Notes: a model not told the origin generated them from the letters alone. A stretch of 64,000 nt of DNA from Paraburkholderia caffeinitolerans (GCF_902859945.1 NZ_CADIKL010000011.1:1-64000); one strand, 5' to 3'. Shown: positions 20,277 to 30,187, numbered from the stretch's first letter. Program-made: numbers and translations.

Positions 20277-21745
20277 GCCACCCTCACGCACACGTTGGTC
20301 AATTCCGAATAGAAGTCGAGCGAATGACGCCCGCCCTCGCGGCCGATGCCCGAGAGCTTGGTGCCGCCGAACGGCGTGCGCAGGTCGCGCACGAACCACG
20401 CGTTGAGCCAGACGATGCCGGTCTCGATGCGCTTCGCCACGCGATGCCCGCGCGCGAGGTGGGTGGTCCAGACGCTGGCCGCCAGCCCATAAGCGCTGTC
20501 GTTCACGCGCGCAATCACTTCGTCCTCCGTATCGAATGGCGCGATATGGCAGACTGGCCCGAAAATTTCCTCGCGCATGCAGCGCGCCGTGTCGGGCAGG
20601 CCGGTCCAGATGGTCGGCTGCACGAACGCGCCGGCATCGCGCGCGTCGCCGAACGCGGGCACGCCGCCGCCCGTCACCACGTTCGCACCCTCCTCCAGCG
20701 CGAGGCGGAAGTACGAAAGCACCTTGTCGCGGTGTCCGCGCGAGATCAACGGCCCCATCGTGGTCGCGGGGTCGCTCGGCGCGCCCACGCGCAGCGTTTC
20801 GGTGCGCGCCTTGAGCGCCGCGACGAAGCGCTCGAAGATCGGCCGCTCGACGTACACGCGCTCGCTGCACAGACACACCTGGCCCGCGTTCGTGAAGCTC
20901 GACTTGAGCACGCCTTCCACGGCCGCATCGAAGTCCGCATCGGCGAACACGACCGCCGCGTTCTTGCCGCCCAGTTCGAACGAAACCTCTTTCACGCCGT
21001 CCGCAACGGCTTTCATGATCGCGCTGCCCGTGCGCGATTCGCCGGTGAACGTGATCGCGGAAATGCCGGGATGGCGCGTGAGAAATTCGCCAGCCGAATT
21101 CTGGCCGTGACCGTGAATCAGGTTGAACACGCCTTTAGGCAGGCCCGCTGCGTGGATCACCTCGGCCAGCAGCGTGGCCGTGCCCGGCGTTTCCTCCGAA
21201 GGCTTCGCGATCACGCAATTGCCCATTGCAAGCGCGGGCGCGACCTTCCACGTGAACAGCAGCAGCGGCAGATTCCAGGGAGAGATGATGCCCACCACGC
21301 CGAGCGGCTTGCGCGTCACGTAGTTCAAGTACTGGCCGCCGTCCGCCGTGTGAGTCTCGAAGCATTCGCTGTGCGCGCCGCGAATCAACTCTGCGAAGGT
21401 ACGGAAGTTCGCGATGCCGCGCGCGACGTCGAGCGCGCGCGCCTGCGCCAGCGGGCGGCCCGTATCGGCCACTTCCGCCGCCACGAACTCCTCGAAGCGC
21501 GCTTCGATGCCGTCAGCGATGCGCGTGAGCCACGCTGCGCGCCCGGCGGGCGTGGTCTCGCCCCAGCCCGCGCGCTGCGCCGCACGCGCCGCCTGCACCG
21601 CGCGGTCGACGGTGGCTTCGTCGGCTTCGCATACGCGCGCGACAAGCGTGCCGTCCACCGGACTCAGGTCGTCGAATGTCGTTGCGCTGGCAACAAATTC
21701 GCCGTCGATATAGTGCCGCAATAGCCGCGATGCCTCTTGAATCAC
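20273..21745 (-). CDS. nbaE: 2-Aminomuconate-6-semialdehyde dehydrogenase
   Basis: 490 residues from a GTG at 21745 preceded by a perfect AGGAGG. Aldehyde dehydrogenase fold: [20 protein letters not shown], the general base in [13 protein letters not shown], the catalytic cysteine in [14 protein letters not shown], and EEIFGPV. It oxidises 2-aminomuconate semialdehyde to 2-aminomuconate. First gene of the nba-like operon. The open frame extends upstream to 21850 but that stretch is promoter, not gene. Confidence 0.92.
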   Translation of the reverse strand: MIQEASRLLRHYIDGEFVASATTFDDLSPVDGTLVARVCEADEATVDRAVQAARAAQRAGWGETTPAGRAAWLTRIADGIEARFEEFVAAEVADTGRPLAQARALDVARGIANFRTFAELIRGAHSECFETHTADGGQYLNYVTRKPLGVVGIISPWNLPLLLFTWKVAPALAMGNCVIAKPSEETPGTATLLAEVIHAAGLPKGVFNLIHGHGQNSAGEFLTRHPGISAITFTGESRTGSAIMKAVADGVKEVSFELGGKNAAVVFADADFDAAVEGVLKSSFTNAGQVCLCSERVYVERPIFERFVAALKARTETLRVGAPSDPATTMGPLISRGHRDKVLSYFRLALEEGANVVTGGGVPAFGDARDAGAFVQPTIWTGLPDTARCMREEIFGPVCHIAPFDTEDEVIARVNDSAYGLAASVWTTHLARGHRVAKRIETGIVWLNAWFVRDLRTPFGGTKLSGIGREGGRHSLDFYSELTNVCVRVA

Positions 21746-21787
21746 AACGCCTCCTGCTCGATTGATGTGTTCACACCAGTCTAGGGA

Positions 21788-21850
21788 AGTCGCGCGACTC
21801 GCGACAATCAAACATTCGGCGCGCGATATGCCAAACTGGAATACCGGCAT
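21788..21850. promoter_or_regulatory. Candidate operator region of the nba operon
   Basis: The 126 bases between the LysR gene and nbaE hold a perfect 12-base palindrome AGTCGCGCGACT (21788-21799). They also hold an inverted repeat ATGCC-N13-GGCAT (21828-21850) of the general LysR T-N11-A type. Either could be the regulator site; this is seen as symmetry only. Confidence 0.4.
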
Positions 21851-21871
21851 GCGCGCCGCGCCAAGCGGGTT

Positions 21872-22837
21872 TCAGCTTGCTCCGGCGGCTCCTGCGGCCT
21901 CGCGCAGGCACTCCACAAAGCCGCGGCACGCGGCGCTCTGGACCTTGTTCGAACGCACCGAGAAACCGATCGTGCCGAACGAGCCGGTCTCCGGCAGATC
22001 GAGAATGCGCAGCAGGCCCGCGTCCGCGAACTGGCGCGCGGCCACGCGCGGCATCAGCGCAATGCGCGGCGTCTCCAGCAGCAGACCGATATTCGTGAGC
22101 AGCGAAAGCGACTCGACGATGTCGGTCGGCAACGGCAGCCCCGCCGCACGGAACAGGTGCTCGGCGGCCAGGCGCGCGGGCGAATCGGGCGTGGGCAGAA
22201 TCCACGGCAGGTCCACCAGCGCGTCCAGATGCACGACGCCCTCGGGCACCGGCGCGCCGCCCTTGCCGCCTATCACCGCACACAGCGACTCGTCGAACAG
22301 CGCTTCGTGCGTGAGCGGGAATGCGCTTGCAATCGGCAGTTCGCGCTCGGGCAGGCGGCCCACCACGATATCGACGTCGCCGGTCGCCAGCGCCGGAAAC
22401 AGATGCGCGGGCGTGCCCTCGCGCACCGTGACCAGCACGTTCGGCGCGCGCGCCTTGAGCTTGGCGATGGCCTGCGGCAACAGCCGCGCCGAAGCCGAGA
22501 TCAGCGTGCCGACAATCACATGCCCGCTCGTGCCAAGACGAAAATCGTTCAGCTCGTCGGTCATGTAGCGCAGTTCGGCCATCAACGACTTCACGCGCTG
22601 GCCGAGCAACAGCCCGAGCTCGGTGGGCACGACGCCGCGATTGGAGCGCGAGAACAGCTCGCCGTCGAAACACGATTCGAGTTCGTGAATCACCTTCGTC
22701 ACGGCGGGCTGCGTGAGCCGCATCTCGTTCGCGGCGCGCACGACCGAGCCGGTTTCGAGCACGCGCTCGAAGACCATCAACTGGCTCAGCTTGAGCCGGC
22801 GGATCAGGGAGATTTCGCTCAGAGGGTTCGCTTGCAT
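21872..22837 (-). CDS. LysR-family regulator upstream of the nba operon
   Basis: 321 residues. The helix-turn-helix is LMVFERVLETGSVVRAANEM followed by LTQPAVTKVIHELE, as in the GbpR/PcaQ-like subgroup. It is encoded 126 bases upstream of nbaE in the same orientation, so it probably senses a kynurenine or 3-hydroxyanthranilate pathway compound. The ligand is not visible. It lies between two catabolic operons and could also act on the ABC transporter genes. Confidence 0.85.
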   Translation of the reverse strand: MQANPLSEISLIRRLKLSQLMVFERVLETGSVVRAANEMRLTQPAVTKVIHELESCFDGELFSRSNRGVVPTELGLLLGQRVKSLMAELRYMTDELNDFRLGTSGHVIVGTLISASARLLPQAIAKLKARAPNVLVTVREGTPAHLFPALATGDVDIVVGRLPERELPIASAFPLTHEALFDESLCAVIGGKGGAPVPEGVVHLDALVDLPWILPTPDSPARLAAEHLFRAAGLPLPTDIVESLSLLTNIGLLLETPRIALMPRVAARQFADAGLLRILDLPETGSFGTIGFSVRSNKVQSAACRGFVECLREAAGAAGAS

Positions 22838-22876
22838 GCTTGCATCAACTTCGGTTATTGCGCCGGCGCACCGCGC

Positions 22877-23752
22877 TCAGAACACGCCCATCATCTTCGA
22901 GAGTTCGGTCACGTAGCGGCCGTAGCGCGGGTCGCTGCGCGTTTCGTCGGGTTGGCGCGGGCGCGGCAGATCGATCTTCACGTCGTGCTCCACGCGGCCC
23001 GGGCGCGCCGACATCACCAGCACGCGGTCCGAGAGAAACACGGCCTCCTGAATGCTGTGCGTGACGAGCAGCACCGTGAGCGTGCTTTGCTGCCAGATGC
23101 GCAGCAACTCGACATTCAGGCGGTCGCGCGTGAGCGCGTCGAGCGCGCCGAACGGCTCGTCCATCAGCATCACGCGCGGCTCGAGCAGCAGGATCTGGCC
23201 GATCGCCGCGCGCTGGCGCATGCCGCCGGAAAGCTCGTGCGGATAGCGGTCGACGAACTGCGCGAGACCGAGCGTGTCGAGTAGCGCGGGCAGGCGCGCT
23301 TCCACCAGGTCGCGCGGCAGATTGCGCAGCTTCGCGCCGAGCCGGATATTCGCGCCTACGGTAAGCCACGGCAGCATGTTGCTGGTCTGGAACACCACGC
23401 CGATATCGTCGCCGGGCTTGGTCACGCGCCGCCCGCCCACGTGGATGCTGCCCGCGTCGCAAGGCGCGAGGCCCGCGATCATGCGCAGCAACGTGCTCTT
23501 GCCGCAGCCGCTCGGCCCGAGGATCGAAACGAATTCGCGCTGGCCCACGTCGAGCGAAACATCTTCGAGCGCGCTGAACGCCTGCGCGCCGCCGCGCGCC
23601 GAATAATGCTTGCCCGCATGGCGGACTTCGATGAGCGCGGCAGGGCCTGCGCCGTGCGCACTGTGCGTGCCTTGGGTAACGTGCACGCTTGAACTCGCGG
23701 CTTCGGCCGCGCTCGCGCGCCAGCCGGCGCGCAACAGATTGACGAGTGCCAT
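22877..23752 (-). CDS. ABC transporter ATPase (nitrate/sulfonate/taurine-type)
   Basis: 291 residues. Walker A GPSGCGKST, signature LSGGMRQRAAIGQ, Walker B VMLMDEPFGALDAL and the switch histidine in LLVTHSIQEA are all present, with a ~40-residue variable N-terminal extension. Its ATG overlaps the permease stop (ATGA). Last gene of the operon running from the FAH gene; it energises import with the adjacent permease and binding protein. Confidence 0.9.
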   Translation of the reverse strand: MALVNLLRAGWRASAAEAASSSVHVTQGTHSAHGAGPAALIEVRHAGKHYSARGGAQAFSALEDVSLDVGQREFVSILGPSGCGKSTLLRMIAGLAPCDAGSIHVGGRRVTKPGDDIGVVFQTSNMLPWLTVGANIRLGAKLRNLPRDLVEARLPALLDTLGLAQFVDRYPHELSGGMRQRAAIGQILLLEPRVMLMDEPFGALDALTRDRLNVELLRIWQQSTLTVLLVTHSIQEAVFLSDRVLVMSARPGRVEHDVKIDLPRPRQPDETRSDPRYGRYVTELSKMMGVF

Positions 23753-24495
23753 CAAACCGTGACTCCTCTCCACCAGACTGCACGCGACACGAGATCGACA
23801 GCGCCGTAAAACGCCATCGCGAGAACCGTGACCACCAGAATCGCCGCGAACGAGAGCGCCGTTTGTGCATTCGATGTCGCGAACACGATCAAATGGCCAA
23901 GCCCATCTTCCGCGCCGATGAACTCGCCCACGATCGCGCCGATCACCGCGAGCGGCATGGCAATCTTCAAGCCGTCCATCAGCGCGGGCAGTGCGGCGGG
24001 CAGGCGCAGATGCCAGAACGTACGCGCCGGCGATGCGCCCAGTGCGCGCAGATGCTCGTCCAGATTCAGCGGCACGCTCGCGAGACCGCCCATGGTGGCG
24101 ATCACGACCGGGAAGAACGCGAACAGCACGGCAGCCGCAAGCTTCGACGCGAAGCCATAGCCGAACCACACCACCAGCAGCGGCGCGAGCGCGATCTTCG
24201 GCATGCTTTGCAGCGCGGTCACGAACGGCAGCAGCGTGCGGCGCGCGAGCGTCGAGAGACTCGCGAGCAGGCCCAGCGCGAGGCCGCCCGCGAGCGCGAG
24301 CGCGAAGCCCGCTAACACTTCCCACGCGGTTGTGAGCGTATCGGCCAGCAGTTGCGCGCGCATGGCCCAGCCCGCCGCGAACACCGCCGAAAGCGGCGGC
24401 AGCACATACTCGCGCGTCCCGCTCCAGCGCACGCCGAACTCCCAGACGAGACCGAGCACGACCCAGAACGCCAGCGTTTCAAAGAGCTTTTTCAT
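23752..24495 (-). CDS. ABC transporter permease (SsuC/TauC-type)
   Basis: 247 residues with about six membrane spans. The EAA-type loop (LDEHLRALGASPARTFWHLR) contacts the ATPase. It belongs to the BPD_transp_1 family used by nitrate, sulfonate, taurine and aromatic-acid importers. The partner ATPase overlaps it by 3 bases. Confidence 0.9.
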   Translation of the reverse strand: MKKLFETLAFWVVLGLVWEFGVRWSGTREYVLPPLSAVFAAGWAMRAQLLADTLTTAWEVLAGFALALAGGLALGLLASLSTLARRTLLPFVTALQSMPKIALAPLLVVWFGYGFASKLAAAVLFAFFPVVIATMGGLASVPLNLDEHLRALGASPARTFWHLRLPAALPALMDGLKIAMPLAVIGAIVGEFIGAEDGLGHLIVFATSNAQTALSFAAILVVTVLAMAFYGAVDLVSRAVWWRGVTV

Positions 24496-24507
24496 GGGCG
24501 CTCCGGT

Positions 24508-25092
24508 TTAGTCTTCGGCGTCGCGGTCTGCGTCCGGCTTTTCGGCTTTCGCCGTTTCGCCCATCTTCTGCGCAACGAGATGCGGCGGCGGCGGCACCAC
24601 GAAGCGCTCGAACCGGTACTGGTCGAACGATTCGATCGTGCGCTCCCACACCTGCGGCTCGTGCGGGTCGCGCTCGCCAATCTGCGTCATCTCGCAGTAG
24701 ATCTCGACGTTGTTGCCATCGGGGTCCTTGAAAACGAGGAACAGATTGTTGCCGGGGCCGTGCCGCCCGATCCCGCGCACGATCTCCACGCCGTGCTCCT
24801 GCAGCACCTTCACCGAGCGCTCCATCTCCTCGTAGCTTTCCACCAGATACGAGAAATGTTCGAGGCCCGGGCGCGAGTAGCGCGGCAGGTCGTTGAAGTC
24901 GGGGCTGTCCTTGGGCAGTTGCGAAAGCGCGAGGTCGTGATGATCGGCGCCCGCGCGCAGGAACACCATCTGGTCGCCGATCCAGTCGGACACTTTGAGG
25001 CCGAGCACCTCGGTGTAAAACTTCGCGGAACGCTGAATGTCCCGCACCATCAGCACCATGTGCCCGAGACGACGGGGGCGCAAGCTGTTCAT
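24508..25092 (-). CDS. VOC-superfamily protein, extradiol dioxygenase/glyoxalase-like
   Basis: 194 residues. The single VOC module spans about residues 8-140, with candidate metal ligands His11 (LGHMVLMVRD), the histidine in LEHFSYLVE and the glutamate in DPDGNNVEIYCEM. This is the His-His-Glu pattern of type I extradiol dioxygenases and glyoxalases. A charged C-terminal tail follows. Embedded in an ABC importer operon with a FAH-family hydrolase, a ring-cleavage role is plausible. Substrate unknown. Confidence 0.75.
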   Translation of the reverse strand: MNSLRPRRLGHMVLMVRDIQRSAKFYTEVLGLKVSDWIGDQMVFLRAGADHHDLALSQLPKDSPDFNDLPRYSRPGLEHFSYLVESYEEMERSVKVLQEHGVEIVRGIGRHGPGNNLFLVFKDPDGNNVEIYCEMTQIGERDPHEPQVWERTIESFDQYRFERFVVPPPPHLVAQKMGETAKAEKPDADRDAED

Positions 25093-25135
25093 AGCTACTC
25101 TCCTGTGAGGCGCGCGAGGCGCGCCCGAAAATCGG

Positions 25136-26149
25136 TCACTGCACGAAACGGTTGGTGTAGAGGTCGGACGCCTTGACCTTGCCGTTCAGGCCGAACGCCT
25201 GCGAGACGAAACGCACGGTCGCGTCCATGCGCTCGGGCCGCAGCCAGCCCATGGGGTGATGCGCGGGGTCGTCGGCGATCAGCGCGTTGCTCTCCTGAAT
25301 CTGCTGCAGCAGGATCGCGCGGTCGAGCATCGGATACTGCGCGGCGATGGCGTCGGCGGCAGCCTGCGGCTGGTCGCGCATGAGCGCATAGCCGCGATAG
25401 GTCGCCTCGACGAAACGCTTGACCACGTCGGGATGGCGCGCCATGTACGCATCGGTGGTCACGAGCCCGCTGCCCATCATGTCGAGGCCGAAGTCGCGGT
25501 ACAGCAGCTTGCCGACATGCTGGCCGGCGCGCTGCGCGATGGTGGCCTGCACGGGCAGGCTCGCGCCCTCCCAGCATTCCGAAAGGTCAATGCGCTTTTG
25601 CAGCAGCGCCGTGTTGATCACCGCCGGGTCGAGCCGCACGAGCTTGATGGCGCCGGGCGCCATGCCATTTTGCTTGAGCCACGCCGGCACGATGTTCTGC
25701 ACCGCCGAGGCGCCGCCGCCGCCGAGCGTGAGCCCGGCGAGATCCTTGGGCGTTGCCACCTTGAAGCCGGGCCGTTCCAGATAGCAGATCGCGCCGGGCC
25801 AGCGCGTGTTCACCGCGCCAACGAGCACCGCATGGCCGCCCTGCGCGCGGTTCAGCGTCACGCTCACGGGGTCGCCGTAGCCGAACTCGAACAGCCCTTC
25901 GTCGACTTCGTTGACGGTACGCTGGCCGCCATAGCCGCGCATGATGCTCACGTCGAGCCCGGCGTCGCGGTAATAACCCTTCGCCTGTGCAAGCAGGATG
26001 CCGCCCGTGCTGCCCTGCGGCAGCCAGCCGAGATTCACGCGCACCGTATCCGTCGCATACGCCGCGCCCGCCGTTCCCGCCGCGCCCGCAAGCGCTGCCG
26101 CCGCCAGCGTTAGCGCGCGCAGGCACGCGCCTAACCGCTTAACCCACAT
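25136..26149 (-). CDS. ABC transporter substrate-binding protein (NMT1/SsuA-type)
   Basis: 337 residues. The N-terminal signal peptide ends near AGAAYA. The mature part starts VRVNLGWLPQGSTGGILLAQ with KGYYRDAGLDVSI, the typical NMT1/TauA-like start. It binds the ligand in the periplasm for the downstream permease/ATPase. The ligand of this subgroup (aromatic acids, sulfonates, pyrimidine precursors) cannot be decided here. Confidence 0.88.
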   Translation of the reverse strand: MWVKRLGACLRALTLAAAALAGAAGTAGAAYATDTVRVNLGWLPQGSTGGILLAQAKGYYRDAGLDVSIMRGYGGQRTVNEVDEGLFEFGYGDPVSVTLNRAQGGHAVLVGAVNTRWPGAICYLERPGFKVATPKDLAGLTLGGGGASAVQNIVPAWLKQNGMAPGAIKLVRLDPAVINTALLQKRIDLSECWEGASLPVQATIAQRAGQHVGKLLYRDFGLDMMGSGLVTTDAYMARHPDVVKRFVEATYRGYALMRDQPQAAADAIAAQYPMLDRAILLQQIQESNALIADDPAHHPMGWLRPERMDATVRFVSQAFGLNGKVKASDLYTNRFVQ

Positions 26150-26206
26150 GTCTTGCCTCCATGGAACCGCTCTCTGTCTGCCGCTTGAGGCGCTTTCGTG
26201 CGCGCC

Positions 26207-27136
26207 TCAGGCGCGCACGAGCGCGTTCTCGATCGAGCCGATGCCGTCGATCGACGCCACCATCACGTCGCCCGGCTGCAGATAGATGCCGCGACCCATG
26301 CCGACGCCCGTGGGCGTGCCGGTTGCGATCACGTCGCCGGGCTGGAGCGTCAGGATCGACGAGAGATAGTGAATCTGCTCGGCAATGCTGAAGATCATTT
26401 CCGACGTGCTGCCGTCCTGCATCATCTCGCCGTTCACGGCGAGGCGCATGCGCAGGTTCTGCGGCTCGGCAATGCACGCGCGCGGCACGAGCCAAGGGCC
26501 GAAGGGACCGAAGGTATCGAAACTCTTGCCGCGAAACCAGTCGTGTTTGAACGGATAGTCGGTGCGCCGGTTCAGGTCGCGCGCGCTCACGTCGTTGAGC
26601 ACCGTGTAGCCCGCGACGTGCTCGAAGGCGTCGGCCACGGCGATGTGGCGGCCGGCCCGGCCGATCACCACCGCCAGCTCCACCTCCCAGTCCACGCGCT
26701 GCGCCTCGGCCGGCATCACGACTTCGGCCAGCGTGGGCACCACGCTCGTTTCGGCTTTCATGAACATGTACGGCGTGCTTTCCTCGCGCGGCGCGAGCTC
26801 CGTGCCCATTTCCCGCGCGTGCTCGTAGTAGTTCGACGCCGCCGCAAAAATGCGCCGGGGCGTGAACGGCACGCGTAGCCGGTAGCCCTCCAGCGGCGCA
26901 ATGCCGGCCGCTTGCGCCTCGCCCTGCGCGACGGCGCGCGCGGCGCGCTCCAGCTCCTCGAGCGTGCCCGCGCCCGCCGCGTCCCAGTTGGCAACCAGCG
27001 CGTCGACATCGAGCGGCGCGTGCTCGCCGCCGGTGTGCGCGAGCAGCGCCTGCGCGTCGTACAGCGCGCCGTCCACCACGATGCCCGCGGCCACCCGGCC
27101 ATCCCGTTCATACGTTGCAATCGCGTACCAGATCAC
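26207..27136 (-). CDS. Fumarylacetoacetate hydrolase-family protein
   Basis: 309 residues. N-terminal domain plus the catalytic FAH domain with KAETSVVPT, the metal ligands in DWEVELAVVIG and NDVSARDLN, the lysine in RGKSFDTFGPFGPW, and the GTPTGVGMG loop. These enzymes hydrolyse C-C bonds of acylpyruvates or decarboxylate/hydrate 2-oxo acids. First gene of the importer operon, divergent from the GntR gene, with GntR-like sites in its promoter. Substrate not determinable. Confidence 0.85.
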   Translation of the reverse strand: MIWYAIATYERDGRVAAGIVVDGALYDAQALLAHTGGEHAPLDVDALVANWDAAGAGTLEELERAARAVAQGEAQAAGIAPLEGYRLRVPFTPRRIFAAASNYYEHAREMGTELAPREESTPYMFMKAETSVVPTLAEVVMPAEAQRVDWEVELAVVIGRAGRHIAVADAFEHVAGYTVLNDVSARDLNRRTDYPFKHDWFRGKSFDTFGPFGPWLVPRACIAEPQNLRMRLAVNGEMMQDGSTSEMIFSIAEQIHYLSSILTLQPGDVIATGTPTGVGMGRGIYLQPGDVMVASIDGIGSIENALVRA

Positions 27137-27181
27137 TTGTGTCCTCGCTTTTTCAGTCTGCTCTTTGATTTATCGCTTCTC

Positions 27182-27227
27182 GTATACAATCATGACATCG
27201 TGTATTTTTTAATAAATTCACGTATAC
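27182..27227. promoter_or_regulatory. Paired GTATAC operators, FAH/GntR divergent promoter
   Basis: Two sites with core GTATAC (27182-27187, in CTCGTATACAATC, and 27222-27227, in CACGTATACACC) lie 40 bases apart in an AT-rich stretch upstream of the FAH gene. The half-site GTGTAT occurs between them (27200-27205). GntR/FCD regulators commonly bind such ...GTATAC... palindromes; the gntR gene starts 170 bases to the right. Confidence 0.6.
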
Positions 27228-27400
27228 ACCAATCGGGGCTATTTACGCTGCTGCGTACACTGGACAGCACCGGCACACCTGGCCGCGCGGCCAGCCCACA
27301 TGGACCAGCCCTAATGGGTCAGCCCGATTGAGCCGCCGCAGCGGCTGGCGCATAATGTTCCGGCTCCCGAAGCCCGCCGCGCCCAACCCACGACAACACG

Positions 27401-28060
27401 ATGACGACGCTTTCTTCCAAGATTTACCGCCTGCTGTTCGACGAAATCATCGACGGCACGCTCGAGCCGGGCCAGAAGCTCGAAGAAGCCGTGCTTGCCG
27501 AGCGCCTGAACGCCTCGCGCACGCCGATCCGCGAGGCGCTGCGCGAGCTGGCCGCTCGCGGCATGGTCGAGCTCACGCCGCGCAAAGGCGTGGTGGTGGC
27601 GCAGTTCAGCCTCGACGAGCTCGCCGACATGCTCGAAGCCATGTGCGAACTCGAAGCGCTGTGCTGCCGCCTGAGCGCGCAGCGCATGAGCCTCGTGGAG
27701 AAAAAGCAGCTCGAGGAACTGGAAACGGAGATGAACGCCGCCATCTCGCACGGCGACGAAGCCGCCTACCTCCAGTTGAACCGCGAATTCCACGAGCTGA
27801 TCTGCAAGGGCGCGCAGAGCAAGTCGCTCGCGTCGATCATCGCGGTGCAGCGCCAGCGGCTCGCGGGCTTTCGCGCGGCGCAGCCCGCCTCGCCCTCGCG
27901 CTTCGAGGCGGCTATCGGCGAGCACCGCGAGATCGTCGCCGCGATCCTCGATTCGAACCCCGAGCGCGCCTATAACGCGATGCGCGACCACACCGCGCGG
28001 CTTTCGATCGTCGTGCTCGGGCGGCTCAAGCGCCAGCGCAGCGAGCGCGAGCGCGGCTGA
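27401..28060 (+). CDS. GntR-family regulator with FCD domain
   Basis: 219 residues. The winged helix-turn-helix is LAERLNASRTPIREALRELA, with the wing MVELTPRKGVVV. The FCD effector domain (about residues 80-205) has metal/ligand histidines in LNREFHELI, IGEHREIVAA and MRDHTARL. It is divergent from the FAH/ABC operon; sites of the same type recur at two further promoters (30160-30187 and 31858-31891), so it is probably the local repressor for the whole 22.9-34.9 kb block. Confidence 0.9.
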   Translation: MTTLSSKIYRLLFDEIIDGTLEPGQKLEEAVLAERLNASRTPIREALRELAARGMVELTPRKGVVVAQFSLDELADMLEAMCELEALCCRLSAQRMSLVEKKQLEELETEMNAAISHGDEAAYLQLNREFHELICKGAQSKSLASIIAVQRQRLAGFRAAQPASPSRFEAAIGEHREIVAAILDSNPERAYNAMRDHTARLSIVVLGRLKRQRSERERG

Positions 28061-28139
28061 CGCCGCGCCGCGTGCGGGCGGTGCGGACGGCGCGTGCATC
28101 GCGCCCTCGCGCGCTGTCCTGAGGTCCTTCATCGCTCCC

Positions 28140-29066
28140 TCAGCGCGCGGCCATCTGCGCGAGCCCGGGCATCGCGAAACCGAGCGCATCCAGCTGCGTC
28201 AGCAGCGCATGCGCTTCGGGCGCGCGGTACGGCACGAGCGGCGGCCGCACGCGCGCCCAGCCCGCCTGGCCCGCGTAATGCGCCACCACGGCCTTCAAGG
28301 CCGGGATCATCGGCAGTGACTGCACCGCCAGCCTGAGCGTCGACACCCGCTCGACGCAGGCGCTGCGCGTCTCCAGCGTGGTCGCCGCAAGCACGCTCGC
28401 GATGGCGGCGGGCTGCAAATTCGCCGTGGCCGAGATGCAGCCCGCCGCGCCCAGCGGCAGCGCGAGGCCCAGCAGCGCCTCCGAGGCGGGAAACACCTTG
28501 AAGCCCGGAAAGCGCGCGAGCAGCTCCGCCGTGTTCGACCAGTCGCCCGAACTGTCCTTGATCCCCACCACCGTATGCGGGTACGCGGCGCGCAGCCGTT
28601 CGATCAGCGCGAACGAGATCGGCACGCCCGAAAGCTGCGGGATGTGATAGAGCAGCACGCGCAGATCGTTCGAACCCACCGCCTCGATCACTTCCGAGTA
28701 GTACGCAAAGAGCCCGTCGTCGCTCACGTTCCGGTAATAGAACGGCGGCAGCATCAGCACGCCCGCGCAGCCCGCGCGGGCGGCGTGGCGCGTGAGCTCG
28801 ATCGCGTCGGGCAGCGCGCACGCGCCGGTGCCCGGCAGCAAGTGAGCCGGATCGATATCGGCAGCGCACACGTGGTCGAGCACGGCGCGCCGCTCGGCGA
28901 GACTCAGCGAATTGGCCTCGCTATTGGTGCCGAACAGCGCGAGGCCCGCGCCCTGCCCGACCAGCCAGCGGCAGAACGCGAGCAGTTGCGGGATATCGAC
29001 GGCCAGTTCGGCGTTGAACGGCGTGAGAACCGGCGTGAACACGCGCGGCACGGCAAAGGCGGACAT
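28140..29066 (-). CDS. DapA/NanA-family lyase (DHDPS-like)
   Basis: 308 residues. TIM-barrel class I aldolase: FGTNSEANSLSLAER replaces the usual GTTGE loop, the catalytic tyrosine lies in RVLLYHIPQ and the Schiff-base lysine in VVGIKDSSGDW. Family members cleave or dehydrate 2-oxo acids. It is convergent with the gntR gene and followed at its upstream side by the esterase gene on the same strand. A catabolic aldolase role is more likely than lysine synthesis. Confidence 0.83.
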   Translation of the reverse strand: MSAFAVPRVFTPVLTPFNAELAVDIPQLLAFCRWLVGQGAGLALFGTNSEANSLSLAERRAVLDHVCAADIDPAHLLPGTGACALPDAIELTRHAARAGCAGVLMLPPFYYRNVSDDGLFAYYSEVIEAVGSNDLRVLLYHIPQLSGVPISFALIERLRAAYPHTVVGIKDSSGDWSNTAELLARFPGFKVFPASEALLGLALPLGAAGCISATANLQPAAIASVLAATTLETRSACVERVSTLRLAVQSLPMIPALKAVVAHYAGQAGWARVRPPLVPYRAPEAHALLTQLDALGFAMPGLAQMAAR

Positions 29067-29103
29067 TCTGTTCTCCTGAGGATGAAACCTGAAAGCCGGC
29101 CAC

Positions 29104-30090
29104 TCACGCGCGGAAGAACGCGAGGATCGCGTCGCCGAGCAACGTTTCGCCGGAGTCGAAATGCGCGACCACCGAGGTGTGGTTGTGACGCGCCATCTGC
29201 ATGAAGCGCAGCGGCTGGGTGCGTTCTCCAGCGCTCGCGGCGCGCTGGCGCGCCTCGGCCACGCGCGCAAAGAAAGCCGCGCCATAGGCGTCCAGATACG
29301 GGTTCTCGAATTCGGCCACGACGACCATGAGCGGCACGTCGATGCGCTCGGCGTGCGCGAGCGGCGAGCGCTGCGCATACTGCGCTTCGTCCGCGCCGAA
29401 GTACGCGCGCACGCCGGGGGCGTTCGGGTTGTCGGGCAGGACGTCGGCCACGAGGCGCGCGCTGATCAGCACCGCGCCCGCGGGAGGCGCGGGCGATGCA
29501 TCCAGTGGAGAGGCGAACGGCGCAGCCGAAAGCGGTACCAGCAGCGGATCGCCGAGCGCAGCGGCGACATGCGCGCCGCCCGCCGAATGGCCGACCAGAA
29601 AGATCCGCCGCGCGTCACCGCCGAACCGCGCCACGTGCTCGCGCGCCCACGCGAGCGCGGCGGCCACGTCCTCCGCGCCCGCCGGATAGGGCGCTTCGGG
29701 CGCGAGCCGGTATTCCACGTTGATGGCCACGCAGCCCTGGCGCGCGAACCAGCGCGGCACGTTGTCGTAAATGAACCCGTTCACACTCTTGCGGCCCCGC
29801 ACAAACGCGCCGCCATGCACGAACAGCACGACATCGGCGCCGCCTTTCGCGCGCGTTTCGGGTTGCACGAACACGTCCAGACGCTGGCGTTCGTGCGAGC
29901 CGTAAGCCAGGTCGCGCTCGATCTCGCACGCGGGATCCGCCGCGCTCGCCGCCGCCACGAGCGGGGTGTACGCCTGCACCACGAAATCGCGATGCGCATT
30001 GATATCGCTGCCCCAGACGGGCCCGATCCGCGCGAAGTGTTCCCGCGTCTCCCCAGACAAATTGCCTAGCGGCTCTTGCACTGCGCGCAT
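29104..30090 (-). CDS. Alpha/beta hydrolase (HSL/arylformamidase-like esterase)
   Basis: 328 residues. The oxyanion motif HGGAFVRG and nucleophile elbow GHSAGGAH define the hormone-sensitive-lipase/carboxylesterase group; the late histidine is probably in RHNHTSVVAHF. The last features also resemble kynurenine formamidase-type enzymes. It is the first gene of a leftward pair with the DapA-like gene, reading from a promoter with GntR-type operators. Substrate unknown. Confidence 0.82.
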   Translation of the reverse strand: MRAVQEPLGNLSGETREHFARIGPVWGSDINAHRDFVVQAYTPLVAAASAADPACEIERDLAYGSHERQRLDVFVQPETRAKGGADVVLFVHGGAFVRGRKSVNGFIYDNVPRWFARQGCVAINVEYRLAPEAPYPAGAEDVAAALAWAREHVARFGGDARRIFLVGHSAGGAHVAAALGDPLLVPLSAAPFASPLDASPAPPAGAVLISARLVADVLPDNPNAPGVRAYFGADEAQYAQRSPLAHAERIDVPLMVVVAEFENPYLDAYGAAFFARVAEARQRAASAGERTQPLRFMQMARHNHTSVVAHFDSGETLLGDAILAFFRA

Positions 30091-30159
30091 CCCAGACCCC
30101 TCCGTTGCATCGCCGTCGATCGGCTAACGGAAGCCATTCTGGTATAGAAAAACTCTTTT

Positions 30160-30187
30160 GTGTATACACGATACGTACGTAGTATAC
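30160..30187. promoter_or_regulatory. GTGTATACAC operator cluster, esterase/VOC divergent promoter
   Basis: A perfect palindrome GTGTATACAC (30160-30169), a palindrome TACGTACGTA (30172-30181) and a GTATAC core (30182-30187) are packed into 28 bases of the 185-base divergent region. They match the motif beside the gntR gene at 27401, suggesting control by that regulator. Confidence 0.6.

Noticed and set aside
28140..29066. Biosynthetic dapA (lysine pathway)
   Set aside because: The GTTGE loop is replaced and the neighbours are catabolic, so a generic DapA-family lyase is the safer call.
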